In this document: one piece after another, positions 10,976-22,423 of the stretch
How the letters are laid out: each line of letters starts with the position of its first letter
How positions within the stretch are numbered: position 1 is the stretch's first letter
Origin: Pisaster brevispinus
Taxonomy: Eukaryota > Echinodermata > Asteroidea > Forcipulatida > Asteriidae
Assembly: GCA_023634235.1 (NCBI GenBank)
Contig: JAMKCF010000001.1
Span: 17,122,258-17,186,257 of the forward strand
DNA length: 64,000 nt
Reading direction: 5' to 3'
The notes under the pieces: generated by a model
What the model was told of the DNA's origin: nothing
Databases searched by the model: none
The model's input: the letters and a program-made list of their open reading frames with translations, nothing else
Translations under genes and position numbers: made by a program

Positions 10976-13900
10976 CTACATCGTAATGTATCTGTTTTAC
11001 ATTTTAAAGACAGTTGTGTCTCATTTGGTTCTTTTAAAGACTCATTCTTTTTAGAAACAGATCATTTTATAGCCAGTTGTAGGCCTGTGCTTTGGATAAA
11101 ATGGTTTTAAATCAAATGGTTTTATTATTCCACACATTATTATTGTAACTTTGTAAGTTTTTAGCTAACCGCATTTTCTTTCTGCACCTGTGTGAATGGT
11201 GTACAGTTTATGACTTCCTGTGTATTTCAATTATCTTGGCATATTATTGTGACTTTTAAGTCTTTGTAAGACTGTATGTCAGTTGGGTATTTTTGACTAG
11301 CATTTGTACTTTTGGTCTACAGTGGTTAGACAATTAAGGACTTGGTGTTTATATTGTCTGTTTATGTGCAGACTGGTTGTGCAGGTCAACAATTTAGGCC
11401 TTATGTTGTATTGTTACAAGTCATATATTTGAGTGTACATAGCTAATTGTTATTCCAACCATGTCTTTGCTGGATTCTATTTTGAAGTCAAATAGTGAGT
11501 TAGCTAAAACTTTAGTTCGTTCCGTCACAGCTTTTGTATGTGAAGACGATGGAAGTCTAAGTCCTGTTGGTATTATCAAAGGTGTAGTTGAAAACATTGA
11601 AACTATATTAAATAACAGATCCACTGCCCTTTGTAAGCTTTTTGAAAGGTTGAATGCAGACAGGGTTAATAATTTGCAATCACTTTACCCTATTAGTACT
11701 TTTTCTCATTCAGTTGAGGTGGAAGATGCTATTTTGAAGAGGCTGAGCCACTAGTTTGTGAACAAGTTTCAGTTGGAACTGCTGTTTTTTATAATGTAGA
11801 GGTGGCAGGAGGAGTTTTTGTTTTTTTCTCTGAGTGTTTTTTGTGATAGTCACCATGCAGTTTCCGAGGGCCTCTGTGTTTTTAGTAGCCACTCAGTTGG
11901 TTTGCCAAATGGCAAAGTTAAAGAAAAAGTAGGGAAGTCTCCCTTGTATTTAGGGATTGTAATTTATTTTCATTTATGTGATCCTGTCTTGGCAGTAGCG
12001 GTGACCATCGGTAGGCCTACAGTATACTTTATCTTGGGTCTGTGGCCAAATGCCATTACTTAAATTGTAAATGTATTAGCAGAGGATTACTGCATTCTTG
12101 TAGTGTTAGCTTCAAGGTGCCTCTGATCAACCTTATGGTGTCGCTCTTCATAAAAGAGAAAAGATGTTTTCCACACCATCATTATGTAGTCCTTTGCATT
12201 GTAAAAAATTCAAGTTTCCTTTTTTGTATTTTTCCAACTTCTGGATAGTTTGAAACTTGCTTTCGTTCATAATATAACATGCCATGGAAAATTTTGTATA
12301 ATTTTATGTGCATGTATGTGTATTGACTTTTGGATCTATACAAAATATAATTTCATGATTGTGCAGATGCTTTTATTCGGGTTTATATCCTGACTTTTAA
12401 AAGTTTGGTTTATGGAGATAGTTGTGATGTATATTTATCTTTCACAATCTTTGTGATAAGGGAGTTTGATGATATCTGATTGCATTTCTAAAATGTGTTC
12501 CCCAAGAACGTTTCGTGACGGGATTAAAGGTTTCCAATTTTAGTGTAGTTGCTAAGTGAAATATTTTTTTCAGCAGTTTTTTAAATAGAGGACCGGCCTC
12601 CTTCCCGTGCCTCTGCAGAAAGATATTATATAACTGGTGGTTAATGTGTTTGTTTGTATTTATATGAGGTTTGACTACAACATATGGTTATAATAAAATA
12701 GTCTAACAAATTGGAGTAAAAGATACAAGTGGTTCTATCAGTATTTTTAAACGTTTTGAAATGGAAATGATTTTTGCAGCATATGAATGATCATGTGGTG
12801 TTATGAATGGCATCAGTAACATCTTTAGAAGTTTTTTTTCCCAGGTGGAAATGATTTTGAGTTCCATCATTTAGCTTGGGAAGTGTTTCACTTTCAGTTG
12901 TTTTCATCATTGGCCATTAATTATTATGTAGTATGTTTGGAAATGTTTGGAGAGGAACTGATAATTGTCAGGATATAGGTAGTGAGTATACAACGGTGTT
13001 GATTTAGACGATTGTTTGCTCAATTGCTGAAAACATTGTAAATATAATAATGGCATGTTTGCATATTGGAACTGTTGTAATGTTGAGATACTGGGTTTCT
13101 GTGAAAGTGTTTGACAAAGGTAATTTAGCAAGTTATTAGGATGATTGTATGGCTTTTTTATAGGGTTGGGCACCAAGGTGTTTATCTGAGGTTGAAGGCA
13201 TTTCCAATGTAACGATGCACTAAGACAGTGACTGGGAGCAACAGAGGTATATGGTATTGTCGGTTTCATGTATCAGTCAGGTGTGCAAATGTGTGTTTTT
13301 ATTTTTATTTTTTTTTAAATGTAGAATAATAAATTACAAACAAACAAACACACAAGTAAAGCAAAGGCATTAACGTACTGAAATGATTGTTTATTGATTG
13401 GAATTTATGAAAATCAACTTACAGAAATAACTTGTAAGACAATCAAAAATGATAAACACCTATAGTTTTTTGGAGCAAAAATATAGTATCATATGTTATT
13501 CGGGGGGTTTTAGTCATGAGAAGGTTATTGGCAAGAATATTAATTTTAGATGTTGGGAAATTATATATTCTACATTGATTGTTAATTACTAAAAAAAAAT
13601 TTGCACCAGAAAATGTTGGTTGACATTTTTAACTTTGCATATAGTCTAATAAATCAGAAGAGAATGTTTTGAGTTAATAACATTTTATTGGAAGAGGTTA
13701 GTCAACTGTCAACTTGAGGATGTTACTATGAATTTCAAATTATTTGAACTTTTTTTTTCCATTTTACATATTTGTTATAATTTTTGTTATATAAATTTTC
13801 TTTTCAATATACTTTATAAAAACAACATATAACAACGAAGTAGAAAATAAGTTAAGAAGTACATAATACAAAATAGTAATGATGGATACAAGTATTAACA

Positions 13901-14109
13901 TGAATCATGTGTTGTGCTTAAAAATGTGTTTAGTCCATTGGTTAAGTGAAACAATGGACTAAAGATGAGTATTGCTGGTGATTGGAATTGCGTTATGAAG
14001 TGGGGTCCTGGTTTTGATTAATGCAAATAGAAAGTATAGGCTAGTAACGTAAAGTCTATTACATGAAAATTTACATGGAGTTTGTCTTTTGTAAATTTTT
14101 GATGATACT
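10976..14109. other. Intergenic, AT-rich, at most a decayed ORF
   Basis: No convincing gene apart from the weak ORF at 11461. The 7113-type block recurs at 12584-12625. A/T runs and a CAAA microsatellite near 13340 are present. The minus ORF at 12907-13269 has low-complexity composition. Confidence 0.35.
11461..11754 (+). CDS. Hypothetical protein fragment, unrecognised
   Basis: The 97-residue ORF has a fair start context (CCAACCATGTC). Its composition looks protein-like and amphipathic (SLLDSILKSNSELAK, GIIKGVVENIETI) rather than random AT translation. Just after DAILK the +1 frame stays open for about 35 codons (EAEPLVCEQVSVGTAVFY), so a longer ORF may have been broken by a one-base change near 11740. 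I recognise no family. It could be a remnant of a mobile-element protein or chance. Confidence 0.25.
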   Translation: MSLLDSILKSNSELAKTLVRSVTAFVCEDDGSLSPVGIIKGVVENIETILNNRSTALCKLFERLNADRVNNLQSLYPISTFSHSVEVEDAILKRLSH

Positions 14110-14240
14110 GAAAGTTAGGCCAAGTAAAACGAGAAACATGATTTTCGTCCTCGCTCGCCTCCTTTTTGGCTGTTGCTTCCCTTTGTTAGTTTTTATTATT
14201 TTGTGAAAAATTGCGGGAAAAGAGTGAAAAAACAAACCCC
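14110..14240 (+). repeat. Dispersed repeat, copy 2 (partner at 2115)
   Basis: Same motif order as 2115-2240: GGCCAAGTAAAA, AAACATG, TCCTCGC, CTCCTTTTTGGC and a T-rich tail. Confidence 0.5.
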
Positions 14241-14675
14241 AAAATCAGGAATATTGGATTGAAATGATATATATCACTTCTGCCATACACTGCTTCAGTA
14301 TAATTTGATTCTATCACAATTTCTGTGAATAATTAACCTTGGTCAGCTATATGAAGTTTGTCGGCCATCTTGGACGAAATAGTAAATAGTGACGCCCTGT
14401 TTCCTTCTCATTGTGTAGGTTTGGATGAGAAATATGTGATGCGATCAAGCAAAATGAGTCGTTTGTCGATCCTTGTCATTTCTAATTTTTGTGTACATCT
14501 GGAAAGAGCATATAAAGTTCTCCCTTTACTACTTTCAAAACTCCGTGTTTATACAACCTTTAGTTAAAAGTTGCGAAAGGAGAAACAAAGTTTGTGATAT
14601 GAGAAGGGTAACTGAAACGAAGAGGAAAGGTAATTTTAGTTCAAGGGTTGAAAGGTTGGAACTTGCTGTAATCTC

Positions 14676-14755
14676 TGTCAGCCTCGCTACCATGCCATGG
14701 GCAGCGCGCACTGATCTCTATTATATTGACTGGGAACGAGGTTGTCTCTGTGTGT
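14676..14755 (+). repeat. Dispersed motif shared with 21465-21572
   Basis: TCAGCCTCGCTACCATG, GGGCAGCGCG, GATC and TGGGAACGAGGTTG occur in this order here. In diverged form they recur at 21465-21572 (CAGCCTCACTACCATG, GGCAGCGCG, TGGGATCGAGGTTG). The two copies probably descend from one repeat family. Confidence 0.45.
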
Positions 14756-15426
14756 GCAATGGTTAGTGTACACACCGTGATAGTAATGTACCATATATCG
14801 CGCAATGTACACACAATAATGGCGATCTCCACTTTTTTTGATAAACGTTTTGGTGTTTTTACACACGGAATGCAGTGATGTGATCGAACTTTTCAATGTG
14901 TTTGTGTTGCAGAAGTAGGTAACAGAGACACTCGAACTCATTTTCAAAGGTATTTTGTGAATGTTTTCAATCACTTTCTAAGTATTTTTTGCCATTTGAG
15001 ATAACAACTTGATTGAGAGAACTTGTGCACAACTTTACGTGTAACTATGGAGCCGTGAACAATGTTTTTTTCGGGTTTTTTTCTTTCTCAAAATGAACAT
15101 CAGCAAGCTTTGACATGCTAATTTTAACCCTTTTGTGTTGTTATTTATCAGAAAGGAAGTCGCCAATGTAAAAAAGTGATAATTTAGCACTTGAATCTAT
15201 AAAAAAAAACACCTGAAAATGTTACTCCTGTTAGTGTTAGTGTTGTCATGTGGTTTGTCCCGTTTTGCCTTGTTTCTCCATTATGAAATTGCCAACATAC
15301 GACTCATCTAGCACGATCGCATCACAATATGTTTGTTATTGTATTTGGCCTTATAAGAAATAAAAGAGGTATACTGTGTTAAACATAGAACTGGTTTAGA
15401 GAGATAACATAGGTTTTGTAAGTTTA

Positions 15427-17035
15427 CTGTTTGGAAAGTTTTGCCTTTGGTTTGGCAGTAGCAGTTGAGGGGTGTCTTGGTACTATTCCAGCAGTAGTGG
15501 GTTTTTGCTGATGAGGGGTTGGGTCCTGTGGCTGTACTGGGTGCTGAAGGTGCCGTGGGTTCAGTACTTGTGGTGGGTCCGATGCTTGTTGATGGTACAT
15601 CATGGCTGAGGCGGATTATGTTTGCTGCTTGGACAACAAATGTGAAGACTTGTTGTCCCTCAAGCGCTGTTTTTATGCCCGTGGACATAGTTGTGCTCCA
15701 AATTTGTTGTGCAAGCTCCTTCGGCATATGAAGACTGATCATGGTGTCGTCTGCCTCACATAGTAGAATGATGTGGGATGCAGTTGTCCCCTCTACTGTG
15801 ACAACCTCCACTGTCCTCTTTTTGTTCTTCTCGGAGAATCTGTAAATAAATTGTGTCGAAATTATTTCAGTACTGAATTTTTACCAATGCATATAAAAAT
15901 ATTTGTGGATTTTTTTTTGTAGTTTTGTATTGGTAAGCTGTTGGAGTGTATAAAATTTAATTTGAAAGATGGCAACCTTTTATATAATAATATTTGGATA
16001 AAATTAATTATAAATTCAATACGTACATTAATTTTTGTGTTCTGGGTTGATGACAGGGTCATCGCCTTTAAGAAGTTATTTTTCTTAGGGGACATGTGGG
16101 TGACTTTGATCCTGTCTCCAGACTTAATCGGGCTCCTTGATTGCTCATTCCAAAGAGCCAGTTGGATTGCTCCGGTTTCGTCTTCCACTTCGATGTTTCT
16201 GACCATCACTTTTCTGGGACCTACCTCTCTTGGTACTTCATCCTTAGATGGAAACAAAAGCAAAACCATCATTGTTTTATTATATACAGTATGAAAGATA
16301 ATTTCACAAAAACTGTAGGTAATTGTAATGGTTTTGATTACATATTTTTATATTTAAATCTGGCAGTGATACTCAGTTTGTGTATAAAAAGACAATTTGC
16401 TCTATGGTGAAACCATTTACTCTGATTTTTTGACAATACATTTTACAAGTAAGCTGTAATGGTTTTGTAGAAGTAATTGCTGAACACACTATCCAAATTA
16501 TGCATATGGTGTGTATTGTAGACCATGTTGGATTGTGAATTGTTAGGGTTAAAGAGATGATTTGTAACGTAGGTTTGTTGAGACTTAATCTTTTAATGAA
16601 TAGATGGAAGTTTCTTACATGTGTGATTATTCCCTCGATGCTTACAGGAATACCTTCCTTGTCATCCTGAAGGAGAGATGAGATAGATGCAACAGGTGGC
16701 ATTGGTGGATCCACTAGGTTTATTAGAGCAACAGCCATTATCTCGTCACTGATCGGGCTCTTCAATGAAGGACAAGGATGGACACGTGTGTTCTTGTTGG
16801 CCATCAGGATTCAAGTGAATCCTCTTTCAAATTGACGCATTGAGATAACATCTCCAGAGTGAATAGGCTCGCAGATGTTGATATACGCAACACATTTTAT
16901 CGCTCCTGTACTATCAGCAAGACTGAGCTCATGGGCCTTCTCATTCTTCACAATCTTCACAATTTTAGCTCTCAAAGCTCTTGGGTATGGACTCTTTCTT
17001 GAGGATGACCTGTTGATATTATAGATGGTGTCCAT
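15427..17035 (-). pseudogene. Two-OB-fold RPA-like single-stranded-DNA-binding gene, decayed
   Basis: Minus-strand gene with about three exons. Exon 1 runs 17035 to 16619 and ends at a GTAAGAAAC donor. Exon 2 runs from ~16242 (acceptor CTAAG) to ~16027. Exon 3 runs from ~15839/15829 down to ~15430. Exon 1 encodes an OB-fold-like segment (LRAKIVKIV, ELSLADSTGAIKCVAY, SGDVISM). Exon 2 encodes a second one (PRKVMVRNIEVEDETGAI, ALWNEQ, SGDRIKVTHM). This pattern is typical of RPA70-type proteins, which coat single-stranded DNA. An in-frame TGA at codon 75 (after ERGFT) interrupts exon 1, and the exon 2/3 phases do not join cleanly. I therefore call it a pseudogene or a badly assembled copy. The C-terminal tail is Ser/Thr/Pro-rich. 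It may be host- or transposon-derived. Confidence 0.55.
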
Positions 17036-17508
17036 TTTTGTCTGTTGAGATGAAAGTGAAACAATTGATTGCCTTTATTGTAAAATTATGGTTAGGTGAG
17101 TTTCTAAAACATTATCTGGATAACTTGCAAAGCTATTTTTTCAATTTGTTTCTTATTTGTGTGAATTTTTGTTTTCTTGGACTACACATAGTTTATTTAA
17201 AGGGGTATTTCATTTTGGGGTTTTTTCTAGGGAGAGAAAATACATGTTCAAGTTATGTCTGGAGAAGATTTTGATAAGTTATTTTAGTTTCTAAACTTAT
17301 TAACATATACAGGTTGAAATTTGTATTGTTATTTAATTGAATGTAATCTGTGTTATTTTAGCAGTTGTGTTGTAGCTGATATGATTGCATAGAAATGGAA
17401 TGACAGTGGTAGTACATCAAATATTCAATATAGTTTTGTAATCCTTAGTAAAATGTATGTTGAGTATGTAGTGAACTGAATATCTGTACTTAAAAACTCT
17501 CAAATCAG

Positions 17509-17710
17509 TTAGGCTGGTGCCAGGATATTCCTGATTTTGTTGAGCATGTAGATGTGATCTCTGATCCTCGGATGCCATGTCTAAGTAAGTATTGAACAGT
17601 TCGGCGGATCAGTGCTTGGTTTTGTGGGGATGATATACTTACCAGCCAAGTTTGGCAGCAGTCGTAGGATGTTAGTGAATCTGCTCTCTCGTAACACAGA
17701 ATTGGCGACA
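17509..17710 (-). CDS. Last two exons of an unrecognised gene (62-nt intron)
   Basis: Read on the minus strand, an acceptor (CAAACTTCAG) is followed by a 68-nt exon 17710-17643 encoding SPILCYERADSLTSYDCC and then QTWL. Next come a strong donor (GTAAGTA), a 62-nt intron, an acceptor (TTACTTAG) and a 72-nt exon 17580-17509 encoding TWHPRIRDHIYMLNKIRNIL and then APA and a stop. Phase is kept across the join (CTG|ACA). Upstream exons are not visible; the satellite array at 18.1-20.65 kb lies there. I recognise no family. It could be the tail of a transposon gene. Confidence 0.4.
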
Positions 17711-18109
17711 CTGAAGTTTGATTAAAATTTGTCCTTTATATAGCTTCCAAAAGTATAGTCAAGGCTTCTGTTCCAAGTAATTTCATCCAATCATGATGGA
17801 AATCCAGTGTTATCCAATGAAAATACACTTTGAAATACAAATTTTCTGTTAAAAATCTGTGTAATGTGTTTGTGAAAAATTATTTAAAAAAATAAAGAGA
17901 TTATAAAAATTCGTGTGAGTGCAATAATTTCAGATTTTTGGGTCTATGATAAATGTTTTTTAATAAGGTTTTCAGTATTTGTAAATAAAGGTCATATTAT
18001 TGGTATTAGAACACACTATGAAACTTTTTCCAGTGAAATGAATAATTTTATGCAGAAAACTTTAGGATGGGCACACTGAACGTCAAATTTGATATTTTGT
18101 AGTGATATT

Positions 18110-20650
18110 AGAGAGATTGTCAAGGATTTTAATTTTTGTGAGTGTAGACATTCAGGAAAAAGGTTTGCTAATACGAACAAACTGGCTTTGTGTGATGTAG
18201 GTTAGGCAATTGAGTCTATGTTTCTGAAATTACCTTGAAAGTGTTTTTTATTTTTTATTTGATGAGTTATTTAGACATGCAATCTAAGAAAACAATGACA
18301 TTATTAGCATTACCACTAATATTTCTGTGAAATTGCGTATGGAAATTGCAATTACGATAGGGAATTGCCATTTTTGAAACCAAAAGTTGGTACATTTGGT
18401 CTTATTGGTCATTTTAAACAGTTGATACTGTGATCAAGTTTGTGAAAAATCGTGAGATTAGAGAGATTGTATGGATTAGGCATTTGTGTCAAAATAATTT
18501 ATTAAAAAGGTGTGTTAATACAAAAATAAATCATAATATTTAGATAAAAAAATAACTAGTTCGAAAGGCAACTCATGTACCTTTTTTTAATTGCACACGG
18601 CACGCTAAGATGTATTGAGGATGTCATTTTGAGGTATTTGTTTTTTAAATTGTTCTTAAAGTGTGTTTCTATAAATCATATTCTTCATCAGGGCTTGGCA
18701 CCTAAGCAAATAATGACAGATATATGATTTATAAGTCTTGACAGCATTAATCATATTATTTCTGTGAAATTACGTGCTATAATTGCCATTTATGTAACCA
18801 AAAGTTGGTACCGTTGTCTTAGAAGTCATTTTAAACAGTTGATACACCGAGCAAGTTTTTGGAAAGTTCGTGAAATTGAAGAGATTGTCACAAATTTAAC
18901 ATTTGTTTATAGACATTCAGAAAAAGTGTGCTAATATGAAAAAAAACCCCACTAATTTGGATAAAGCTATAACACTATCTGGAAGTAGATGAGTAGTTCA
19001 AAGGTCACAACATATTCTCCTTGTTGCACACGGCACGTTAGGTCTGTGTGATTCAGGTTTTGCAATTGAGTTCTTTGTTCCACAAATTGCCTTAAAAATG
19101 TGTTTCTATAAATTTGGTGATAATTTCGGACTTGACAGTTTAGTGAATATTAACAGGTTGATGATTTAGAGGTTGTGACAGTATTTCCATTAACATATCT
19201 GTAAAATTTTGCATTGGAATTGCTATTTTCTTAAGCCAATAGTCACATTTGGTCTTTGGGAGTCATTTTAAATACTTGATACATCTAGCAAGTTTGTAAA
19301 CGTGTGTAAAATTATTGAGACTGTCAAGGATTTGATATTTGTGTACAGAAATTCAGTAAAAAGGTTTGTATATATCCAAGAAAATCACGAAATATGGTTA
19401 AAGAAATAACAGTTTCAAGAAGTAGGTTAGTAGTACGAAAGGTCACAACATCTTCTCCTTGTTATCGGCGGTGCGCTAGGTTTGCAGCAGGTTTGGCGGC
19501 ATTTGAGTTTGTTTGTTTCTGAAATTACCTTCAAAGTGTGTTTTTATAAATTTGATGATATATTCGAATATGCCACCTTTGTAAATAATGACAGGTAGAT
19601 GATCTGAAGGTTATGACAACATTACCAATAACATTTTTGTGAAATAACGTATAGAAATTTAGATTTCTATACCAAATTTGGTCTTATAAGTCATTTTAAA
19701 CAGTTGATACTGTGATCAAGTTTGTGAAAAATCGTGAGAATAGAGGGATTGTTATGGATTTGGCATGTGTCCAAATAATTAACTAAAAGGTGTGTTAATA
19801 CGAAAATAAATCACAAAATTTAGATAAAACAAAAACTAGTTCGAAAGGCAACTGTACCTTCTTTTAATTGCACACTGCACGCTAAGTTGTATTAGGGATG
19901 ACATTCGAGTTTCTTTGTTTGTGATATTGCTTTAAAAGTGTGTTTTTATAAATCATAAACTTCATTAGGGCTTGGCACCTAAGCAAATAATGACAGGTAG
20001 ATGATTTGAAGTTAATGACAGCATTATACCAATAACAATTTTGTGAAATTTGTTCTTATTAGTTATTTTAAACAGTTGATTGATATAATATAAGCAAGTT
20101 TGTGGGAAACCATCAAATTTGAGAGATATGGTTGGCATTTGTGTGTAAATAGTCAGTAAAAGGTGTTTTAATACGGGAAAAATCACAAAATTGGGACGAA
20201 ACATTAACTCTTTTTAGAAGTAGGCTAGTGTTGGAAAAGTCACTGTACCTTCTTCTCTTGTTGCACACGGCACGCTAAGTTGTATTGAGGATGTCGTTTG
20301 AGTTTATTTGTTTCTGAAATTGCTTTAAAGGTGTGTTTTTATAAATCATATACTTCATCAGGGCTTGGCACATAAGTAAATAATGACAGATAGATGATCT
20401 TGACAGCAATACTCATATTATTTTTGTAAATTACGTATTGAAATTGCCCTTTTCTTCACCAAAAGGAGTGGTACAAATTTGGTTTTTGAAGTCATTTTAA
20501 ACAGTTCTAGAACAAAGTTTCTGAAAAAATTCAAAAGTTTGTGAAATTGGAGAGATTGTCAAGGGGTTGACATTTGTATACAGACATTCAGATAAAAAGT
20601 GTTAAATCGAACTAAAATAACAAAATTCGGATAGGAAAATTAACATTTTC
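18110..20650 (+). repeat. ~420-bp satellite array, about six diverged copies
   Basis: The anchor TTTTAAACAGTTGATAC or close variants occurs near 18413, 18833, 19269, 19695, 20069 and 20495 (spacings ~420, 436, 426, 374, 426). A second anchor (TTGCACACGGCACGCTAAG variants) recurs near 18592, 19024, 19457, 19866 and 20264. A partial unit starts near 18110. Units 1 and 4 are much more alike than neighbours (both have ACTGTGATCAAGTTTGTG and ACTAGTTCGAAAGGCAACT). This suggests a higher-order period of three units (~1.28 kb). No ORF is conserved across units. Confidence 0.7.
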
Positions 20651-21060
20651 CAGAGTGTGAGCATGGAGGAAACCTACGACAGTTGTATGAATATAATTGC
20701 ACTGTGAGTGTTGCATGAACGGCAAAATGTGTGCCTGTTATAGGCACCGCTGACAGACCAATAACTCGAAAAGTTGTCGTATCACTTTTGTTATTGCACT
20801 TTCACACGAAGTTTTATATACCTGCATGGTTTATATATATAGGAATTTCCCCTTTGTTATTTTGAGTAAGTTATTTTTCAAATAGAAACTAATTGTGTTA
20901 ATGTATCATTGAGACACGCACATTAGTTAACAAACGAATAACAAATAACAAACAATAACAAACAAATGATTCAACCATTCAGATACCGACGCAGAAGGAT
21001 TAGTTTTAATTAAAATATCCAATAATATTTGGATCCCTTCCAAGAATCCAAGTCATATTT
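20651..21060. other. Noncoding interval after the satellite
   Basis: It contains a short AACAAACAAATAACAAAC-type tract near 20930-20968. I see no gene. Confidence 0.35.
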
Positions 21061-21062
21061 CC

Positions 21063-21273
21063 AGTAGCCTTTATTCAAGTCGCACGCGGCTGCGGCACCC
21101 CCAGATATCACGCGGCTAGGCTTCGCCGCTCGTGCTGGTCTTTTTTCGTGTGTGATATCTGGGGTCATGCTTGACATCTGGGGGCGCTCGCGCTGGGTTT
21201 TTTCGTGCGTGATATCTGGGGTCGTGCTTGACGTGGGGGTGCCGCGTGCGCCTAGACTAAAGGCTACATTTCC
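21063..21273. repeat. GC-rich inverted repeat / foldback (~210 bp)
   Basis: The left arm begins GTAGCCTTTATTCAAGTCGC and continues through GCACCCCCAGATATCACGC. The right arm is its imperfect reverse complement (GCGTGATATCTGGGG ... GTGCCGCGTGCG ... TAAAGGCTAC). GATATCTGGGG also recurs inside the loop. It looks like a small foldback MITE and is much more GC-rich than its surroundings. Confidence 0.55.
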
Positions 21274-21278
21274 AGAGG

Positions 21279-21459
21279 CTATGGCCCTTTTTGAAACCAC
21301 GGCTTCGGCTTTGGATTTGGCTTGAGGCTCCGTTCTCTCGTCTGAAGCCCTGAGCGCGTATACCCGAAGCACGCGCTATTGTCAAAACAACCGGCGAGGC
21401 AAAGCTAACCTGAGAGCCGAATCCAAAGCCAAATCTAGTCGTTTCGAAAAGGGCCTATG
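21279..21459. repeat. Second inverted repeat abutting the first (~180 bp)
   Basis: TGGCCCTTTTTGAAACCACG followed by GGCTTTGGATTTGGCTT at ~21281-21325 pairs with AAGCCAAATCTAG and GTTTCGAAAAGGGCC at ~21428-21457. The loop is ~100 bp. No target duplication is identified. Confidence 0.5.
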
Positions 21460-21464
21460 ATCAG

Positions 21465-21572
21465 CCTCACTACCATGGGCAGCGCGTCTTATCGATACCT
21501 CTCGTCACTATGATCGAGCAAGGCATGCTGCGAAAAAATGGCGCGGCGAGATCAATCACCCCTGGGATCGAG
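21465..21572 (+). repeat. Dispersed motif shared with 14676-14755
   Basis: Partner of the repeat at 14676. It lies immediately upstream of the ORF at 21584, so it may supply the 5' leader of that ORF. Confidence 0.4.
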
Positions 21573-21583
21573 GTTGGCCTACG

Positions 21584-22423
21584 ATGGCTATGATCGACCA
21601 ATGCATTCTGGGACGAAAATGCCCCAGTTCGGAAAGGCATGATACGACTATTAAGTGGTCAATGACAGATATTGAGCATTTGTTTCTTCGCATCTCGGAT
21701 CAACTAGTCATTCAGCTTATTCAAATTTTGAAACGAGCAGACAATATTGCCAAGAGTGCAAAAAATTTTGACAAAAGTAAGTGCAATAACCTTCTGAAGT
21801 TTGAAACATTTGTTTACAAGCTTGCTTTTCCATGGTCCATCTTCACCAATCGTGATACTGGCCAGTTTCAGTACCGGGATTTTACTGGACCAGAGCATCA
21901 CAAAATTCAGCAACATATCCCAATTAATGACCTTATTCCAAAACATCCGAAATGTGAAGCCATTAAATATCTGTGGTCTGAATTTGGGCAAATCATCTCA
22001 TTCATGAAAGCTGAAGATGTTGAGCCCAAGTTAGTAGAAAGCAGAGCCCGCGCCTGGGTTGGCAAATACGCAAATACTTTTCAGGCTAAGGATGTGACAC
22101 CATATATGCATGTGTTTATGAATCACTTGCCCGAATCTCTTGAAATGCATTGTAACATCTCTCATTTTAGTCAACAAGCCATGGAAAAACTTAATGATAC
22201 AATTACAGTCTTGTTTTTTCGCTCCTCTAATCACCGCAACACTGAGGCGTTTATTCAGGTGATAAAGAAACAAAACAGGATTTCACTTCTCGGTGACACA
22301 TATGAAGAGATTCCAGTCTTTGAAGTTCATTGTAGCCTGTGTGGAGAGGCAGGTCACAATAAGCGTACATGCTATTTGAAGTTTCAGCCCAATAGAGATT
22401 TAAGTGGTACTCTAGATGAGTAG
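21584..22423 (+). CDS. Probable transposon-derived protein ending in a CCHC zinc knuckle
   Basis: 279 residues, intact. Residues ~130-240 contain a conserved-looking block (ARAWVGKYANTFQ, DVTPYMHVFMNHLPE, FSQQAMEKLNDTI, FFRSSNHRN). I associate this block with a multicopy invertebrate family but cannot name it. Residues ~255-268 are CSLCGEAGHNKRTC, a canonical C-x2-C-x4-H-x4-C zinc knuckle, which binds nucleic acid in gag proteins and in MULE-type transposases. The first ~25 residues, before KWSMTDIEHLF, look like translated leader or repeat sequence. The functional start may be later, or there may be an upstream exon. Alternative: a C-terminal fragment of a larger transposase-like gene. Confidence 0.5.
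   Translation: MAMIDQCILGRKCPSSERHDTTIKWSMTDIEHLFLRISDQLVIQLIQILKRADNIAKSAKNFDKSKCNNLLKFETFVYKLAFPWSIFTNRDTGQFQYRDFTGPEHHKIQQHIPINDLIPKHPKCEAIKYLWSEFGQIISFMKAEDVEPKLVESRARAWVGKYANTFQAKDVTPYMHVFMNHLPESLEMHCNISHFSQQAMEKLNDTITVLFFRSSNHRNTEAFIQVIKKQNRISLLGDTYEEIPVFEVHCSLCGEAGHNKRTCYLKFQPNRDLSGTLDE

Noticed and set aside
12907..13269. 120-codon minus-strand ORF
   Set aside because: Low-complexity Gln/Leu/Ser/Tyr composition from A/T-rich repeats. No family motif or splice context.
14358..14974. Overlapping ORFs on both strands near a dispersed repeat
   Set aside because: They overlap the 14676 repeat motif, conflict with each other and have no recognisable domain or splice sites.
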